From Bacteroidota bacterium (GTDB lineage Bacteria > Bacteroidota > JABWAT01), in assembly GCA_023151185.1 (NCBI GenBank), contig JAKLJL010000013.1:19303-83302 (forward strand): a stretch of 64,000 nt of DNA, given 5' to 3'. Positions 16,768 to 25,849 of the stretch are shown here, in pieces. The position numbers were made by a program, and so were the translations under genes. Position 1 is the stretch's first letter. Each line of letters opens with the position of its first letter. The notes below the pieces were generated by a model. That model was not told where the DNA came from and searched no databases. It saw nothing but the letters and a program-made list of their open reading frames with translations.

Positions 16768-18228
16768 TTAAACCTCATATCTTTCCAATTTTTGATCTTC
16801 TTGAAATCCTGTTATCTCATGTCGTGGTCTAAGTAATTTTTCTGCTGGAAACCCTATAGAAACATGAGCTGTAAATTCCCAAGTTCCTGATCTGGCAAAT
16901 TGTTCCTCCATCTTTTTTGCATAAAACGTTGAATTCCAGGCAAACCCGAGGTTTTCATTAATTGCAGCAAGCCAAAGAGTATGTATCGCACTTATTGTCG
17001 AATGTTTTAAAGCGTCTGGGAATGTTGCCCATCCCTGTCTAAAACCAGCCGAAGGTTTAGTTTCAGTAAACACAGATAATTGAATCGGTGCGCTAAGAAA
17101 GCCTTCTAAATTAAGATTATTATAAGCAGAGACCTTTCCTTTGGGTAAAAAGGATTTTGTGATTTTATTTGCTGAAAAATAATTTTCCTTCAATAAGAGT
17201 AAAGATTGAGGGGATTTTATCTCAACAATTCGCCAAGGCTTACAATTGCCAACAGAGGGAGCTCCGTGCATTTGTAACAATATTGAATCAAGAATATCCT
17301 TCGAAACAGGATCAGTTTTAAATAATCGTGTTTGTCTACGATTTTGTAATATGTCGTTAAAAATGCCATTTGTAAGGGATTTCATTACGTTTTGTGATTC
17401 CTTTCTAAATACAAAATGGGGCCACGCTTGCTCGCAATGTATTCTATGGCTAATTATCATCTCTTCCATTGCTTGAGTGGCACCCAAACATGAAGAACTA
17501 TCTGCATCATCATAAACTAAATACGCCCCTGTACACAGGTTTGGCCAAACAGCTTCCTGGGCAAAGGAAACTGATGAATAGGTATCGCAATCAATATGAA
17601 CCAGTCCAAATGATTCAGTCATATTCTTAACCTGCATAAAGGTATCTTGAAATTTTCCTTGAATAATCATCAAGTTGGTTATTCCAAGTTCAGAACAACG
17701 TTGCTCCAAGATCTTTCTGCTACAATCAGCGAAATCCCCTTTTTTATGCAAATCTAATGCTGAATCAGAAGTTGGAATCCCTTCAAACGTATCCAAGGCA
17801 AAAACTTTTGAATTCGGTGATAACCTATTTAATAATACGCTAAAAAAAATTGCGGTTCCTCCTTTGTAACTTCCAAATTCAATAATATTTTGGTTTTCCA
17901 GACCTAACAGTCCTTCTGTGATCATCAAGAAAAGATTAAACATCCTTTGTTTTGGTAAAATACTGAAGACGTCAACCCCTTGGGCTTTTTCATACGCCTC
18001 GTTAAATAAAGGATTTTGCTCAATTTTCAAATACAGGGACGTATTTTGAAGCATCCATCCCCGTCGATATCCTTCACTTAAATTCCTTCTCTTTTCAGAT
18101 TTTTCCATTTCAGGAATCTCTGTACTTCCTTGCCACCTTGAATTTTTCCTGGCAAGTGATGGTAATTCATCCCTGCAAGGCGGTGTGAACTCAATACCAA
18201 GAAATTCGATTTGCTTTAATTTTGGCAT
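16768..18228 (-). CDS. fusion of TylF-like O-methyltransferase and BluB-like nitroreductase
   Basis: This 486-residue protein joins two enzymatic domains. Residues about 85-285 are a TylF/macrocin-O-methyltransferase-like SAM domain: the SAM loop IIEFGSYKGGTAIFF (115-129), FALDTFEGIP (143-152), HIDCDTYSS (211-219) and the metal-site-like YDDADSSSCLGA (239-250). Residues about 296-475 are an FMN nitroreductase fold. It has RRQTRLF (297-303), the BluB-like APSVGNCKPWR (323-333), an ATISAIHTLWLAA-type helix near 410-422 and a C-terminal HVSIGFPAE block. The N-terminal 80 residues match nothing I know. It is AT-rich, unlike mqnD 8 bp away, and probably ends a transcript coming from the ABC genes at 21 kb. 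Both activities are inferred from motifs; the substrate is unknown. Confidence 0.75.
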   Translation of the reverse strand: MPKLKQIEFLGIEFTPPCRDELPSLARKNSRWQGSTEIPEMEKSEKRRNLSEGYRRGWMLQNTSLYLKIEQNPLFNEAYEKAQGVDVFSILPKQRMFNLFLMITEGLLGLENQNIIEFGSYKGGTAIFFSVLLNRLSPNSKVFALDTFEGIPTSDSALDLHKKGDFADCSRKILEQRCSELGITNLMIIQGKFQDTFMQVKNMTESFGLVHIDCDTYSSVSFAQEAVWPNLCTGAYLVYDDADSSSCLGATQAMEEMIISHRIHCEQAWPHFVFRKESQNVMKSLTNGIFNDILQNRRQTRLFKTDPVSKDILDSILLQMHGAPSVGNCKPWRIVEIKSPQSLLLLKENYFSANKITKSFLPKGKVSAYNNLNLEGFLSAPIQLSVFTETKPSAGFRQGWATFPDALKHSTISAIHTLWLAAINENLGFAWNSTFYAKKMEEQFARSGTWEFTAHVSIGFPAEKLLRPRHEITGFQEDQKLERYEV

Positions 18229-18269
18229 ATTTCACCAACCAAGATATTTAGAGATACTTTTTTTCCCTG

Positions 18270-19043
18270 TTATTTTTTTTTTCGATCGTAAATTAAACGG
18301 AGCCCAATTAAAACAATATAGATGAAAGCAAAAATAGATACAAAAGAGTTTAAGAAGCTATACTGATGGGTCCATAACAAAACGACAATAGAAAACCATG
18401 TTAAAAATGCAATAAAATCAGAAAGACACCATAATCCTAATTTTTTGACGATAGGGTTTTTAAACAATTTTTTGTCTTTTCCCTTTTTAATATAAATAGT
18501 AATCATGCCAAATATAGACCAGACCATAAAAAGCAAGAATGTGACTGTTATTAGAATTAAATAAATTAGTTCCTTATTACTTAATTCAAAATTCATTTTC
18601 TGAACCCAGGCTATGATCAGTACCTTTTTTTCGGGGAAAAAATCAAGAAGGCTTATAACAGAATCACCTTTGGAGAAAGCACCTAAAACAATAATAATAA
18701 TAAATAACCTCAATATTTTCTCTAACCTTGATCCCACCCACCCATGTGTCTTATTTTTCCAATCTTTTTCTTCCTTTTCTAAAATATGGAAGCCCTGGTA
18801 TATTATATATTGGTGATAAGCTGAAAATAATATTACTATGTAAAAAAGATATCTTAAAATATCATTAATAATATTATCTTTTAAGCCTGAAGTAATTGAA
18901 TATTTTTGTATTGTATGTGATATTTTCAAGGAAATAACAATACCAGCAATGGCAAACAATAATGTATATATTTGGCTTATATTTATTTTTTGTATTTTAT
19001 CCCAAGCTAATTTTATGTTTGAGCCAAATTGAGGAAATAGCAT
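18270..19043 (-). CDS. polytopic membrane protein, unknown function
   Basis: This is a 257-residue protein with about six hydrophobic segments (near residues 22-43, 62-85, 108-126, 160-184, 205-225 and 228-250) separated by Lys-rich loops. It matches no family I recognise. It lies between the ABC ATPase and the methyltransferase-nitroreductase fusion on the same strand and shares their AT-rich composition, so it is probably part of the same unit. It could be an accessory membrane component of the transporter or of the modification system. Confidence 0.55.
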   Translation of the reverse strand: MLFPQFGSNIKLAWDKIQKINISQIYTLLFAIAGIVISLKISHTIQKYSITSGLKDNIINDILRYLFYIVILFSAYHQYIIYQGFHILEKEEKDWKNKTHGWVGSRLEKILRLFIIIIVLGAFSKGDSVISLLDFFPEKKVLIIAWVQKMNFELSNKELIYLILITVTFLLFMVWSIFGMITIYIKKGKDKKLFKNPIVKKLGLWCLSDFIAFLTWFSIVVLLWTHQYSFLNSFVSIFAFIYIVLIGLRLIYDRKKK

Positions 19044-19081
19044 ATTCCCTTCCTTCCCTATTTCATAGTCATTTTTTATAT

Positions 19082-19828
19082 TTATCTTGCAATGATTTCA
19101 GCCCTAATAAATTCCTTAAGTTCCTTTGTAAAGGGTCTTCTGAAAAGGGTTTTTGGAGGGCCTGACTCAATTATCGTCCCATTATTCAAAAAATCTATTC
19201 TCTCCCCATATTGCCTTAAAAATCCAAGCTGATGTGAAATAAAAACTATTCCAATGCCTCTTTCACTCGCCTTCACAAGAACATCAGCAACAGAGACAGA
19301 AGCAATGGGGTCAAGATTTGCAGTAATTTCGTCGCAAAGGAGGTATTTGGGCTCCATTGCCAATGCCCGTGCAATACATACCCTCGCTAATTGGCCGCCT
19401 GATACTTCTCCTGGAAATTTGTTTTCATGACCATTTAAACCAAATGTTCTTAAAAGCAATTTTGCAATTTTTCTGGAATCTTCGAGTTTTATTTTCTTTA
19501 CTACATTGGGCCCTTCAGCAACTAAATCAAGAATAGTCCTATATGGTGGAAGAGCACGCACCTGTGATACATATCCAATATGTTGCCTAAGAAATGCCCA
19601 AGGAAATTTCACTTCAACAGGAAATTGAATATTAACATTTTGCTCATCAAAGAGGTACTCCCCTGCTTCAGGCCTCTCCAGTCCGACAAGACTTCTCGCC
19701 AACACAGTTTTGCCAGAGCCACTCGTTCCGACCAACCCAACAATTTGCCCAGGAAGAATAGTGAAATCGACACCCTTTAAAACAGGAGTTGTTCCGAAAC
19801 TTTTATACAGTTTTTTTACTTTTAACAT
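19082..19828 (-). CDS. ABC transporter ATP-binding protein, polar-amino-acid (GlnQ/HisP) type
   Basis: This is a 248-residue nucleotide-binding subunit. It has Walker A GTSGSGKT (near residue 34), a Q-loop region with HIGYVSQ, the signature VSGGQLARVCIARAL, Walker B YLLCDEITANLD and the switch histidine in FISHQLGF. In the order of the unit (binding protein, permease, ATPase) it follows the permease gene and overlaps its 3' end by 26 bp. The usual LSGGQ is VSGGQ and the D-loop is intact. It should power the permease at the inner membrane; the transported solute is unknown. Confidence 0.88.
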   Translation of the reverse strand: MLKVKKLYKSFGTTPVLKGVDFTILPGQIVGLVGTSGSGKTVLARSLVGLERPEAGEYLFDEQNVNIQFPVEVKFPWAFLRQHIGYVSQVRALPPYRTILDLVAEGPNVVKKIKLEDSRKIAKLLLRTFGLNGHENKFPGEVSGGQLARVCIARALAMEPKYLLCDEITANLDPIASVSVADVLVKASERGIGIVFISHQLGFLRQYGERIDFLNNGTIIESGPPKTLFRRPFTKELKEFIRAEIIAR

Positions 19829-20507
19829 TAGCTGAAGAAGGGTTTAGCTTAATTGAATTTAGATCTTCAATTTTCCGTAAAATAAAAATTGATGGGAATA
19901 CCAGAACAGAGTAACATATGGCCATCGCGGTATATATTTCAAATGGTAGCGGTTTTTTTAACATAATTAATTGAAAAGAATATGTGAGTTCAGGAACGGC
20001 AATTAGAGATGCTAAACTAGACATTTTAATTAACCCAATTGTTTGTCCATTTAAAGCTGGAAAGGAACGACGAAAAACCTCAGTAAATATAACCCTCCTA
20101 AAAACCATTGAATTAGTCATACCCAGTGCTAATGCCGACTCCTTGGTTGTTTTTGGGATGGCAAGAATTGCCCCTCGAAAAATATCAGCTGCATATGCTC
20201 CATAAATTGCAATGAATACAACTAAGGAGGAAGTCAGTCCATTTAATCGTATGCCAACCCAAATTGGCAAGGCAAAATAAATCCAAACGAGCCAAACAAG
20301 TGGGGGTATTGCACGGATAACTTCAACAATTGCTGTAAAAAGCCAAAATAATAACTTTCTGTTGTCTGCTGCTAAAATCGGTGAGACAGCTAGCCCAATT
20401 AAAGTGCCAAATATTGTGGGAACTATGGTGAGGATAATTGTAAAGCCAAGACCTAATAGTATTGCATCACAAAATTCACACAAAGCCAAAAAACTTGAAA
20501 ACTCCAT
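19803..20507 (-). CDS. ABC transporter permease, polar-amino-acid (HisM/GlnP) type
   Basis: This 234-residue inner-membrane permease has about five transmembrane segments and the polar-amino-acid permease pattern EVIRAIPPLVWLVWIYFALP, followed by the EAA-type cytoplasmic loop ESALALGMTNSMVFRRVIF that contacts the ATPase. Its ATG overlaps the stop codon of the binding-protein gene (TAATG), and its 3' end overlaps the ATPase gene. With a single permease gene the transporter would be a homodimeric importer. Confidence 0.85.
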   Translation of the reverse strand: MEFSSFLALCEFCDAILLGLGFTIILTIVPTIFGTLIGLAVSPILAADNRKLLFWLFTAIVEVIRAIPPLVWLVWIYFALPIWVGIRLNGLTSSLVVFIAIYGAYAADIFRGAILAIPKTTKESALALGMTNSMVFRRVIFTEVFRRSFPALNGQTIGLIKMSSLASLIAVPELTYSFQLIMLKKPLPFEIYTAMAICYSVLVFPSIFILRKIEDLNSIKLNPSSANVKSKKTV

Positions 20508-21346
20508 TATTGAAAGTTACTTCCAGCCTCATCGTACCATATTTTTGATTTAGAATATTTTAAATTTATTGAATCCAACTCACCTGAGATTTTTAGGTTC
20601 CTAATAGCAACATCCAAGAATTCTTTAAGAAAATAATCTTCTGACCTTACCAAAAAACCAGCGTTCTGCCTACTTAGTACCATTTTTTCTAGTACCCGTA
20701 CATTTGAATTATTTTCCGCAAACCGAACGGCAGTACCATAATCCACAATGGCTACATCCGCTCGTCCTGCTGCCACTTCCAGCATTCCCAAATTTGGGTC
20801 ATTTGGCGGAAATTCAGAAATAATTGCCCCTTTCATGAATTTGGACACAAAATCAGCATCAAAGCCTCCTCTGCCAACTGCAACTCTTAGCCCACTTTTT
20901 TGCAAATCACTAATTGCGTTGATACTGTTATTTTCATTTGAAATTACAGGAACGACAGCAAAATCATATATCGGCTTTGAAAATAAGTACTCGAAGGCTC
21001 GACCCTCGGTCATAAATATCGGACCAATAACAACATCAACTTGGTTTGAAATTAAGGCAGAACCGAAAGTCTCCCAACTACTTGAAATGAATTCAATTCT
21101 TAGGTTGGTCCGTTTTCCAATTGCAGCAATAATATCTACCGAATGCCCGGTAGCAGTTTTCGTTCCCGCGTCATATAAGGATACAGGAGGAACTGACAAA
21201 ACACCTACTTTTAAGGTAGTTATTTTATTTTTTCCAATCTTTTCCTCAACATTAGCTACTCTATTTATTATTATTAGCGAATAAATTGACATGCAAATGG
21301 CAACAATGGCTATGACCATTTCATAAGTAATTGAGATTTTTTTCAT
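20507..21346 (-). CDS. periplasmic solute-binding protein (SBP_bac_3), membrane-anchored
   Basis: This 279-residue protein belongs to the family-3 solute-binding proteins. The mature part starts at TTLKVGVLSVPPVSLYD and continues with GHSVDIIAAIGKRTNLRIEFI, DVVIGPIFMTEGRAFEYLFSKPIYD and ADVAIVDYGTA, which is the usual ligand-cleft order. The N-terminus (residues 9-27) is a hydrophobic segment without a lipobox or clear cleavage site, so it may be an uncleaved anchor. The start is supported by a strong AAGGAGGA Shine-Dalgarno sequence at about 21350-21357. The ligand is expected to be an amino-acid-like compound. This is the first gene of the acquired unit. Confidence 0.85.
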   Translation of the reverse strand: MKKISITYEMVIAIVAICMSIYSLIIINRVANVEEKIGKNKITTLKVGVLSVPPVSLYDAGTKTATGHSVDIIAAIGKRTNLRIEFISSSWETFGSALISNQVDVVIGPIFMTEGRAFEYLFSKPIYDFAVVPVISNENNSINAISDLQKSGLRVAVGRGGFDADFVSKFMKGAIISEFPPNDPNLGMLEVAAGRADVAIVDYGTAVRFAENNSNVRVLEKMVLSRQNAGFLVRSEDYFLKEFLDVAIRNLKISGELDSINLKYSKSKIWYDEAGSNFQ

Positions 21347-22132
21347 ATCCTTCCTCCTTTTATTTTTTTCTTTTCGAAAATTCTTATATAAATGAGAAAA
21401 TAAAATGAATTATTTGAATTATTTTATGGAACTCATTTTGTCCAAAACAAATGCAAGAATGTATATTTAATTCTGCACGACTCATTTAATCAACAAAAAT
21501 GACTTAAAAAAAACCGATTTTATACTCCACGATATCAAAATGAAGAATTTATTTATAATCCAATTTTTAAAGGGATCCAATCTTAAATTAACTTTAGAGT
21601 CCACTTTATTTTAAAGAAGATTACTAATATGCCGAGGCTGTATATCAAATAATTCAGATTCCACTTGGAAACATATGATATTCGACCGATTTAATGAGTT
21701 AAGCATTTTCCATTTATTTCTTCATACCGAGAAACAAAATTAGTACCAATGCTGTTTGAATAATTCGTTTGCCACTATCACCCAATGTTTAAAAAACAGA
21801 ATAGGAATATTGGCAGTTGAGTGAATATTTTTTACCTTACTTCATTTACGGAGATGAGAATACCTGTAAATCACCTATTTAGAAAAACAAAGTAACTTGG
21901 CTTTTCGAAACTTCAATAACATTATAATACCCCACAACACCCAAAGAACTACCTATAAAAAAGGTTCTTTTATAAACTAATATCACTCCTTTTCATGGCA
22001 AATGCAATACAAAGCATTTTTTATAATCCAGAAAAAAGGATCATGGGTTTTTGTGCAATTTGACCTTAGAAGTCTCCACTTGGTGCCAATAGGTAATCGC
22101 AGAAGCTTTTAACTAAATGACCAATAGTTGTC
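21347..22132. other. long AT-rich intergenic region at the island's upstream edge
   Basis: About 790 bases without a credible coding frame lie upstream of the binding-protein gene. The sequence is strongly AT-rich, with stop codons in all frames. It probably contains the promoter of the leftward unit and the worn right edge of the acquired segment. I found no repeat, tRNA or integrase remnant in it. Confidence 0.5.
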
Positions 22133-22381
22133 ATGCTGCGTACATTTATGTTTTTACCCATTCCACTTTCTATTTCAGATACAATTTTCTTCTTTCCCTC
22201 AGACTACCCTATTGAACTTTTTACAGAACCGGCTCCCTACCACCTTAAGGCGAAAGGAAACCCGGCCGGTTTACAGAGAGGTATTCAAACAGTCTCATCT
22301 GCCGGCCGTTGGCATCTGACCGCCGGATACCGTACCTTTGCCACCGAACTTCACCCCTTTACCAAATGTTATTTGAAATGA
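22133..22381 (+). pseudogene. probable 3' remnant of a native gene coupled to nusB
   Basis: This is an 82-codon frame whose 3' two-thirds (from about 22225) has native GC-rich composition and ends in TGA overlapping the nusB start codon as ATGA, the same coupling used between many native genes here. Its 5' third is AT-rich and resembles island DNA. I read it as the tail of a native gene cut by insertion of the 16.8-22 kb island. The visible tail (AGRWHLTAGYRTF ... CYLK) did not identify a family. Confidence 0.4.
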
Positions 22382-22842
22382 TGGCAGAACCGGAAAAAAT
22401 CACCCGACGGGAATTACGTGTAAAAGTCATGCAGGCACTCTATGCCCATGAACTTTCCGGCGACCCGATTTCACACCTCAGAGAAACCATTCTGGCAGAC
22501 GTCAGGGAGGCAACGCCCGACTATGAATACGCCGCCCGGATGCTGAACGCTGTCATCACCCGGTCAGAAACCCTGACTCCCTGGGTGGAACGCCACCTGA
22601 AAAACTGGGACCTGGCCCGCATTGCCGTCATCGACATGGTCCTTCTGAAAATGGGAACTGCCGAGTTTCTTCACTTTCCGGAAATCCCGCCGAAAGTGAC
22701 CATCAATGAAATGCTTGACATCGCCCGGGCCTACTCTACCGATCAGAGCAATAAATTCATCAACGGTATTCTCGATGCCGTCCTCGACGATATGAAGAAA
22801 CAGAAGGTTCTCGAAAAATCGGGCCGGGGCCTGATCGGATAG
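22378..22842 (+). CDS. nusB: transcription antitermination factor NusB
   Basis: NusB binds boxA RNA with NusE/S10 and promotes rRNA antitermination. The frame carries the family marks RRELRVKVMQALYAHE near the start and, in the second half, HLKNWDLARIAVIDMVLLKMGTAEF, PPKVTINEMLDIARAYS and the terminal KFINGILDAVLDD. ATG 22378 is preferred because it forms an ATGA overlap with the upstream frame; 22366 and 22381 are alternatives. It gives about 154 residues, the normal length. Confidence 0.92.
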   Translation: MMAEPEKITRRELRVKVMQALYAHELSGDPISHLRETILADVREATPDYEYAARMLNAVITRSETLTPWVERHLKNWDLARIAVIDMVLLKMGTAEFLHFPEIPPKVTINEMLDIARAYSTDQSNKFINGILDAVLDDMKKQKVLEKSGRGLIG

Positions 22843-22846
22843 CCGA

Positions 22847-23539
22847 ATGGTGCTGCCTTCCCTCCCTCAGAACAATACGTTTGCCATCGGCGATATTCAC
22901 GGCTGCCTGAAAACCCTGAAATCCCTGCTGATGAAACTGCCGCTGAACCAGGATTCTGTCCTGATTTTTCTGGGGGATTACATCGACCGGGGACCCGATT
23001 CCAAAGGAGTTCTCGACTTCCTGATTGACTTTTCCACCCGTCAAAAATGTTATTTCCTGCTGGGAAACCATGAAGTCATGATGGCCGAAGCCCTGAAATC
23101 CGGCAGTACCGAAAACTGGGAACTGAACGGGGCCCGGGCTACCCTGGCCAGTTACGTCACCCCCGGTGCTTCAACCTTTGACCTGCCGCATTCCCATGCT
23201 CTCTTTCTGGACCGGTGCGACTGGTTTATTGATTCACCCGGATTTTTCTTCGTTCATGCCGGTGCCAATCCGTACCGGACCCTGGCAGAGTCCGTCCGGA
23301 TGGAGCAGTGGGAAGAATTTGTCTGGGAACGCAACCATCTGAAAGTCGAAAATCCGGTCTGGGAAAAACCGGTGGTCTGCGGTCATACGCCGCACAAGAC
23401 CCCGCTGATCCGGGAAAAACTGATGGTGATTGATACGGGATGTGTCTATACAACCTCTCAGAAATATTCGGGTTACGGCACCCTGACGGCCATCCAGCTT
23501 CCGTCGAGAAAAATTTACCAGGCAGCCTACTGTGAGTAA
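22847..23539 (+). CDS. serine/threonine protein phosphatase-type metallophosphoesterase
   Basis: This 230-residue calcineurin-like phosphoesterase of the PP1/PP2A-like bacterial group (as in PrpA/lambda phosphatase) has the full metal-site set: GDIHG (near residue 18), GDYIDRGPDS, LLGNHEVMM, and the late CGHTPH followed by IDTGCVY. It starts 4 bp after nusB and overlaps the following MFS gene by 8 bp. It may dephosphorylate proteins or act on diadenosine tetraphosphate like ApaH; the sequence does not decide. Confidence 0.82.
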   Translation: MVLPSLPQNNTFAIGDIHGCLKTLKSLLMKLPLNQDSVLIFLGDYIDRGPDSKGVLDFLIDFSTRQKCYFLLGNHEVMMAEALKSGSTENWELNGARATLASYVTPGASTFDLPHSHALFLDRCDWFIDSPGFFFVHAGANPYRTLAESVRMEQWEEFVWERNHLKVENPVWEKPVVCGHTPHKTPLIREKLMVIDTGCVYTTSQKYSGYGTLTAIQLPSRKIYQAAYCE

Positions 23540-24830
23540 CCGGCCGCTTCCCGCCAGAAAAGAGATTTTATCCTGGGCCCTGTACGACTGGGCCAACAGT
23601 GCCTTTGCCACAACGGTCATAGCCGGATTTTTCCCGATTTTCTTTAAGGACTTCTGGAGCAGGGATCACCCCGTCGAACAATCGACCTTCTGGCTGGGTG
23701 TAGCCTTATCCTCTGCCGGGATCATCGTTGCCATTCTGTCACCGCTGCTCGGGGCTTTTTCTGATCTGGGCGCCCGCAAGAAGCTGTACCTTTCGGGGTT
23801 TGCCGGACTTGGAATCGTCATGACGGGCGGACTTTTCTTTCTGGATGCCGGAAACTGGCCGATGGCGGCTTTAATGTACACCCTGGCCATGGTGGGGTTC
23901 CTTTCCTCGAATGTGTTTTACGACTCGCTGATTACCAGCGTCAGCACCGATCAGACCGTTGACTTGGTTTCCAGTCAGGGTTACGGACTTGGGTACATCG
24001 GCGGCGGAATTCTCTTTCTGCTGAATGTGCTCATGGTTCAGCAGCCTGGCTGGTTCGGACTTGAATCGGCCTCTGAAGCAGTCAGATGGTCGTTTCTTTC
24101 AGTCGCGGTCTGGTGGCTGATCTTTTCCCTTCCGCTGATTCTGGTGGTGAAGGAACCGGCACCGCCCCAGCGACTGAAAAGCCGGGAAGTCATCCGGTCC
24201 GGGACAGCAGAATTTCTTCACTCCCTCCGGTCCATTTTCCGTAATCGGCAGATTGCCCTGTTCCTGCTGGCATACTGGCTTTATATTGACGGGGTGGATA
24301 CGGTCATTGCCATGGCAGTGGACTTCGGCAAATCGATCGGGATTCCCAACAGTGACCTGATTACGGCCCTGCTGATCGTGCAGTTTGTCGGCTTCCCCTT
24401 TGCCCTGCTGACGGGCTGGCTGGGGCAGAAATTCGGCGCCAAACCGATGATTCTGATCTGCATTGCAGCCTATTTCCTCATTACCCTGTTCGGAAGCCGC
24501 CTCGACAACCATCCGGTGGATATCGGCGGGATAGCGGTGAGCAAGTTTTATCTGCTTGCCGGTGCCGTTGCCATGGTTCAGGGCGGAATTCAATCTCTCA
24601 GCCGGAGCTTTTTTGCCCGGATCGTTCCGCCGGATCAGTCGGGGGAATATTTCGGATTTTACAACATGATGGGGAAATTTGCCACCATTCTCGGTCCGAT
24701 GCTGGTAGGAACTGTCACGATTTTGACAGGGGATGCCGGAACCGGAATCCTCAGCATTTCGGTTCTGTTCATTGTCGGCGGCCTGATTTTACTGAAAGTC
24801 CGGCTTTCCCGAACGGAGGTTCCCCGATGA
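23532..24830 (+). CDS. UMF1/Atg22-type MFS transporter
   Basis: This 432-residue major facilitator protein has twelve predicted membrane segments and the UMF1-family signature near the N-terminus (ILSWALYDWANSAFATTVIAGFFPIFF), with the related yeast protein Atg22 being a vacuolar amino-acid effluxer. The MFS loop 2-3 motif is seen around GAFSDLGARKKLYL. Translation starts with GTG 23532 inside the 3' end of the phosphatase gene. The substrate is unknown, with amino acid export a possibility by analogy. Its stop overlaps the next gene as ATGA. Confidence 0.85.
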   Translation: MSNRPLPARKEILSWALYDWANSAFATTVIAGFFPIFFKDFWSRDHPVEQSTFWLGVALSSAGIIVAILSPLLGAFSDLGARKKLYLSGFAGLGIVMTGGLFFLDAGNWPMAALMYTLAMVGFLSSNVFYDSLITSVSTDQTVDLVSSQGYGLGYIGGGILFLLNVLMVQQPGWFGLESASEAVRWSFLSVAVWWLIFSLPLILVVKEPAPPQRLKSREVIRSGTAEFLHSLRSIFRNRQIALFLLAYWLYIDGVDTVIAMAVDFGKSIGIPNSDLITALLIVQFVGFPFALLTGWLGQKFGAKPMILICIAAYFLITLFGSRLDNHPVDIGGIAVSKFYLLAGAVAMVQGGIQSLSRSFFARIVPPDQSGEYFGFYNMMGKFATILGPMLVGTVTILTGDAGTGILSISVLFIVGGLILLKVRLSRTEVPR

Positions 24831-25390
24831 CCCGGTTGATCCTGATTTTTCTGTTTATGCCGCTTTTGGCTTTTTCTCAGCCCTGCCCGGGAAGTCAATC
24901 CGGATTTTTCTGGGGACTTGCAGCCGGTCCGTCTGTGTATTCAGTAACAGCCACCGGCCTTGCCGGACAGGACGGACTCAGTTTCACCCTTCCGAATCTG
25001 AAAGCAGGGTATTTTCTGACGGAGGCGACAGCCCTGGCAGTGATCATTCCCGGAACGGTTTATCCCTACCGGGGACCGGGCCGAAGCCGGGACCGGATTT
25101 TTGAAGGCGTGATTCCAGCAGTTCACCACCAGGTTCGACCGGACGTCTGGGTGCAGGCAGGTGCGGGACTTTCTCTGGACGCCATGACGTTTTATGATAC
25201 CCGGAGCCGGGAAGAAATCCGGATTTATACCGGACCGTCCTGGCTGGCTGCTGCCGGACTGGATATCGGGCACTGGCGGTCAGCTACGGTGGATCTTCAG
25301 GTGCGGTACCATGGCGGAATGTCCCGCATTCCCGGTGGCACCCGCCACCTTCATACTCTGGATCTGATGGCCGGACTGACCTGGTACTGA
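24827..25390 (+). CDS. exported outer-membrane-like protein, unknown function
   Basis: This is a 187-residue protein with a cleavable signal peptide (LILIFLFMPLLAFSQ, cleavage near residue 18). The mature region alternates glycine-rich beta-strands (GFFWGLAAGPSVYSV, AAGLDIGHWRSATVDLQVRYHG) and ends in the aromatic strand LMAGLTWY, which suggests a small outer-membrane beta-barrel. It is coupled to the MFS gene by ATGA. No family name is supported. Confidence 0.6.
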   Translation: MTRLILIFLFMPLLAFSQPCPGSQSGFFWGLAAGPSVYSVTATGLAGQDGLSFTLPNLKAGYFLTEATALAVIIPGTVYPYRGPGRSRDRIFEGVIPAVHHQVRPDVWVQAGAGLSLDAMTFYDTRSREEIRIYTGPSWLAAAGLDIGHWRSATVDLQVRYHGGMSRIPGGTRHLHTLDLMAGLTWY

Positions 25391-25447
25391 GTCCGGAATT
25401 CCTTTCGCCGGATAAATTGGTTATTTTTACCTGAAATTACTTTTACT

Positions 25448-25849
25448 ATGGCAAAACTCAAGTGGGCGCTAAGCTCAAAAATTCAGAAAGCAATCGTCAC
25501 GGAAGCCAATCTGGCTTATGTGGGCAGCATTACCATTGATGAAGATCTGATCGAGAAATCCGGATTATGGCCGGGAGAACGGGTCCTGGTGGTCAGCAAC
25601 ACGTCGGGATCCCGTCTGGAAACCTATGTGATCAAAGGCGCCCGCGGGTCGGGTGCCATTCACATGAACGGCGCTGCAGCCCATCTCATCAAACGGGGCG
25701 AGGAACTGATTATCATGGGCTTTACCCTCACCGATGAGCCCATCACCCCGAAAAATGTTCTGGTCGATCCGCATAACCGGTTTGTCCGGTTTGTAACCGA
25801 AGAAGAGAAGATGATTCTTTCCGACCCGTTCAGTGACCGGGAAGGGTGA
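25448..25849 (+). CDS. panD: aspartate 1-decarboxylase
   Basis: PanD makes beta-alanine from L-aspartate for pantothenate and CoA. The 133 residues match the family: [27 protein letters not shown], with self-processing expected between Gly26 and Ser27 to generate the pyruvoyl cofactor, then [33 protein letters not shown]. The last 25 residues or so exceed the common 115-126 length slightly. The 3' end overlaps the end of hisI on the other strand by 20 bp. Confidence 0.95.
   Translation: MAKLKWALSSKIQKAIVTEANLAYVGSITIDEDLIEKSGLWPGERVLVVSNTSGSRLETYVIKGARGSGAIHMNGAAAHLIKRGEELIIMGFTLTDEPITPKNVLVDPHNRFVRFVTEEEKMILSDPFSDREG

Noticed and set aside
16761..22377. Transposon or prophage with terminal repeats
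   Set aside because: I found no transposase, integrase or matching end repeats at the two edges; only composition supports acquisition.
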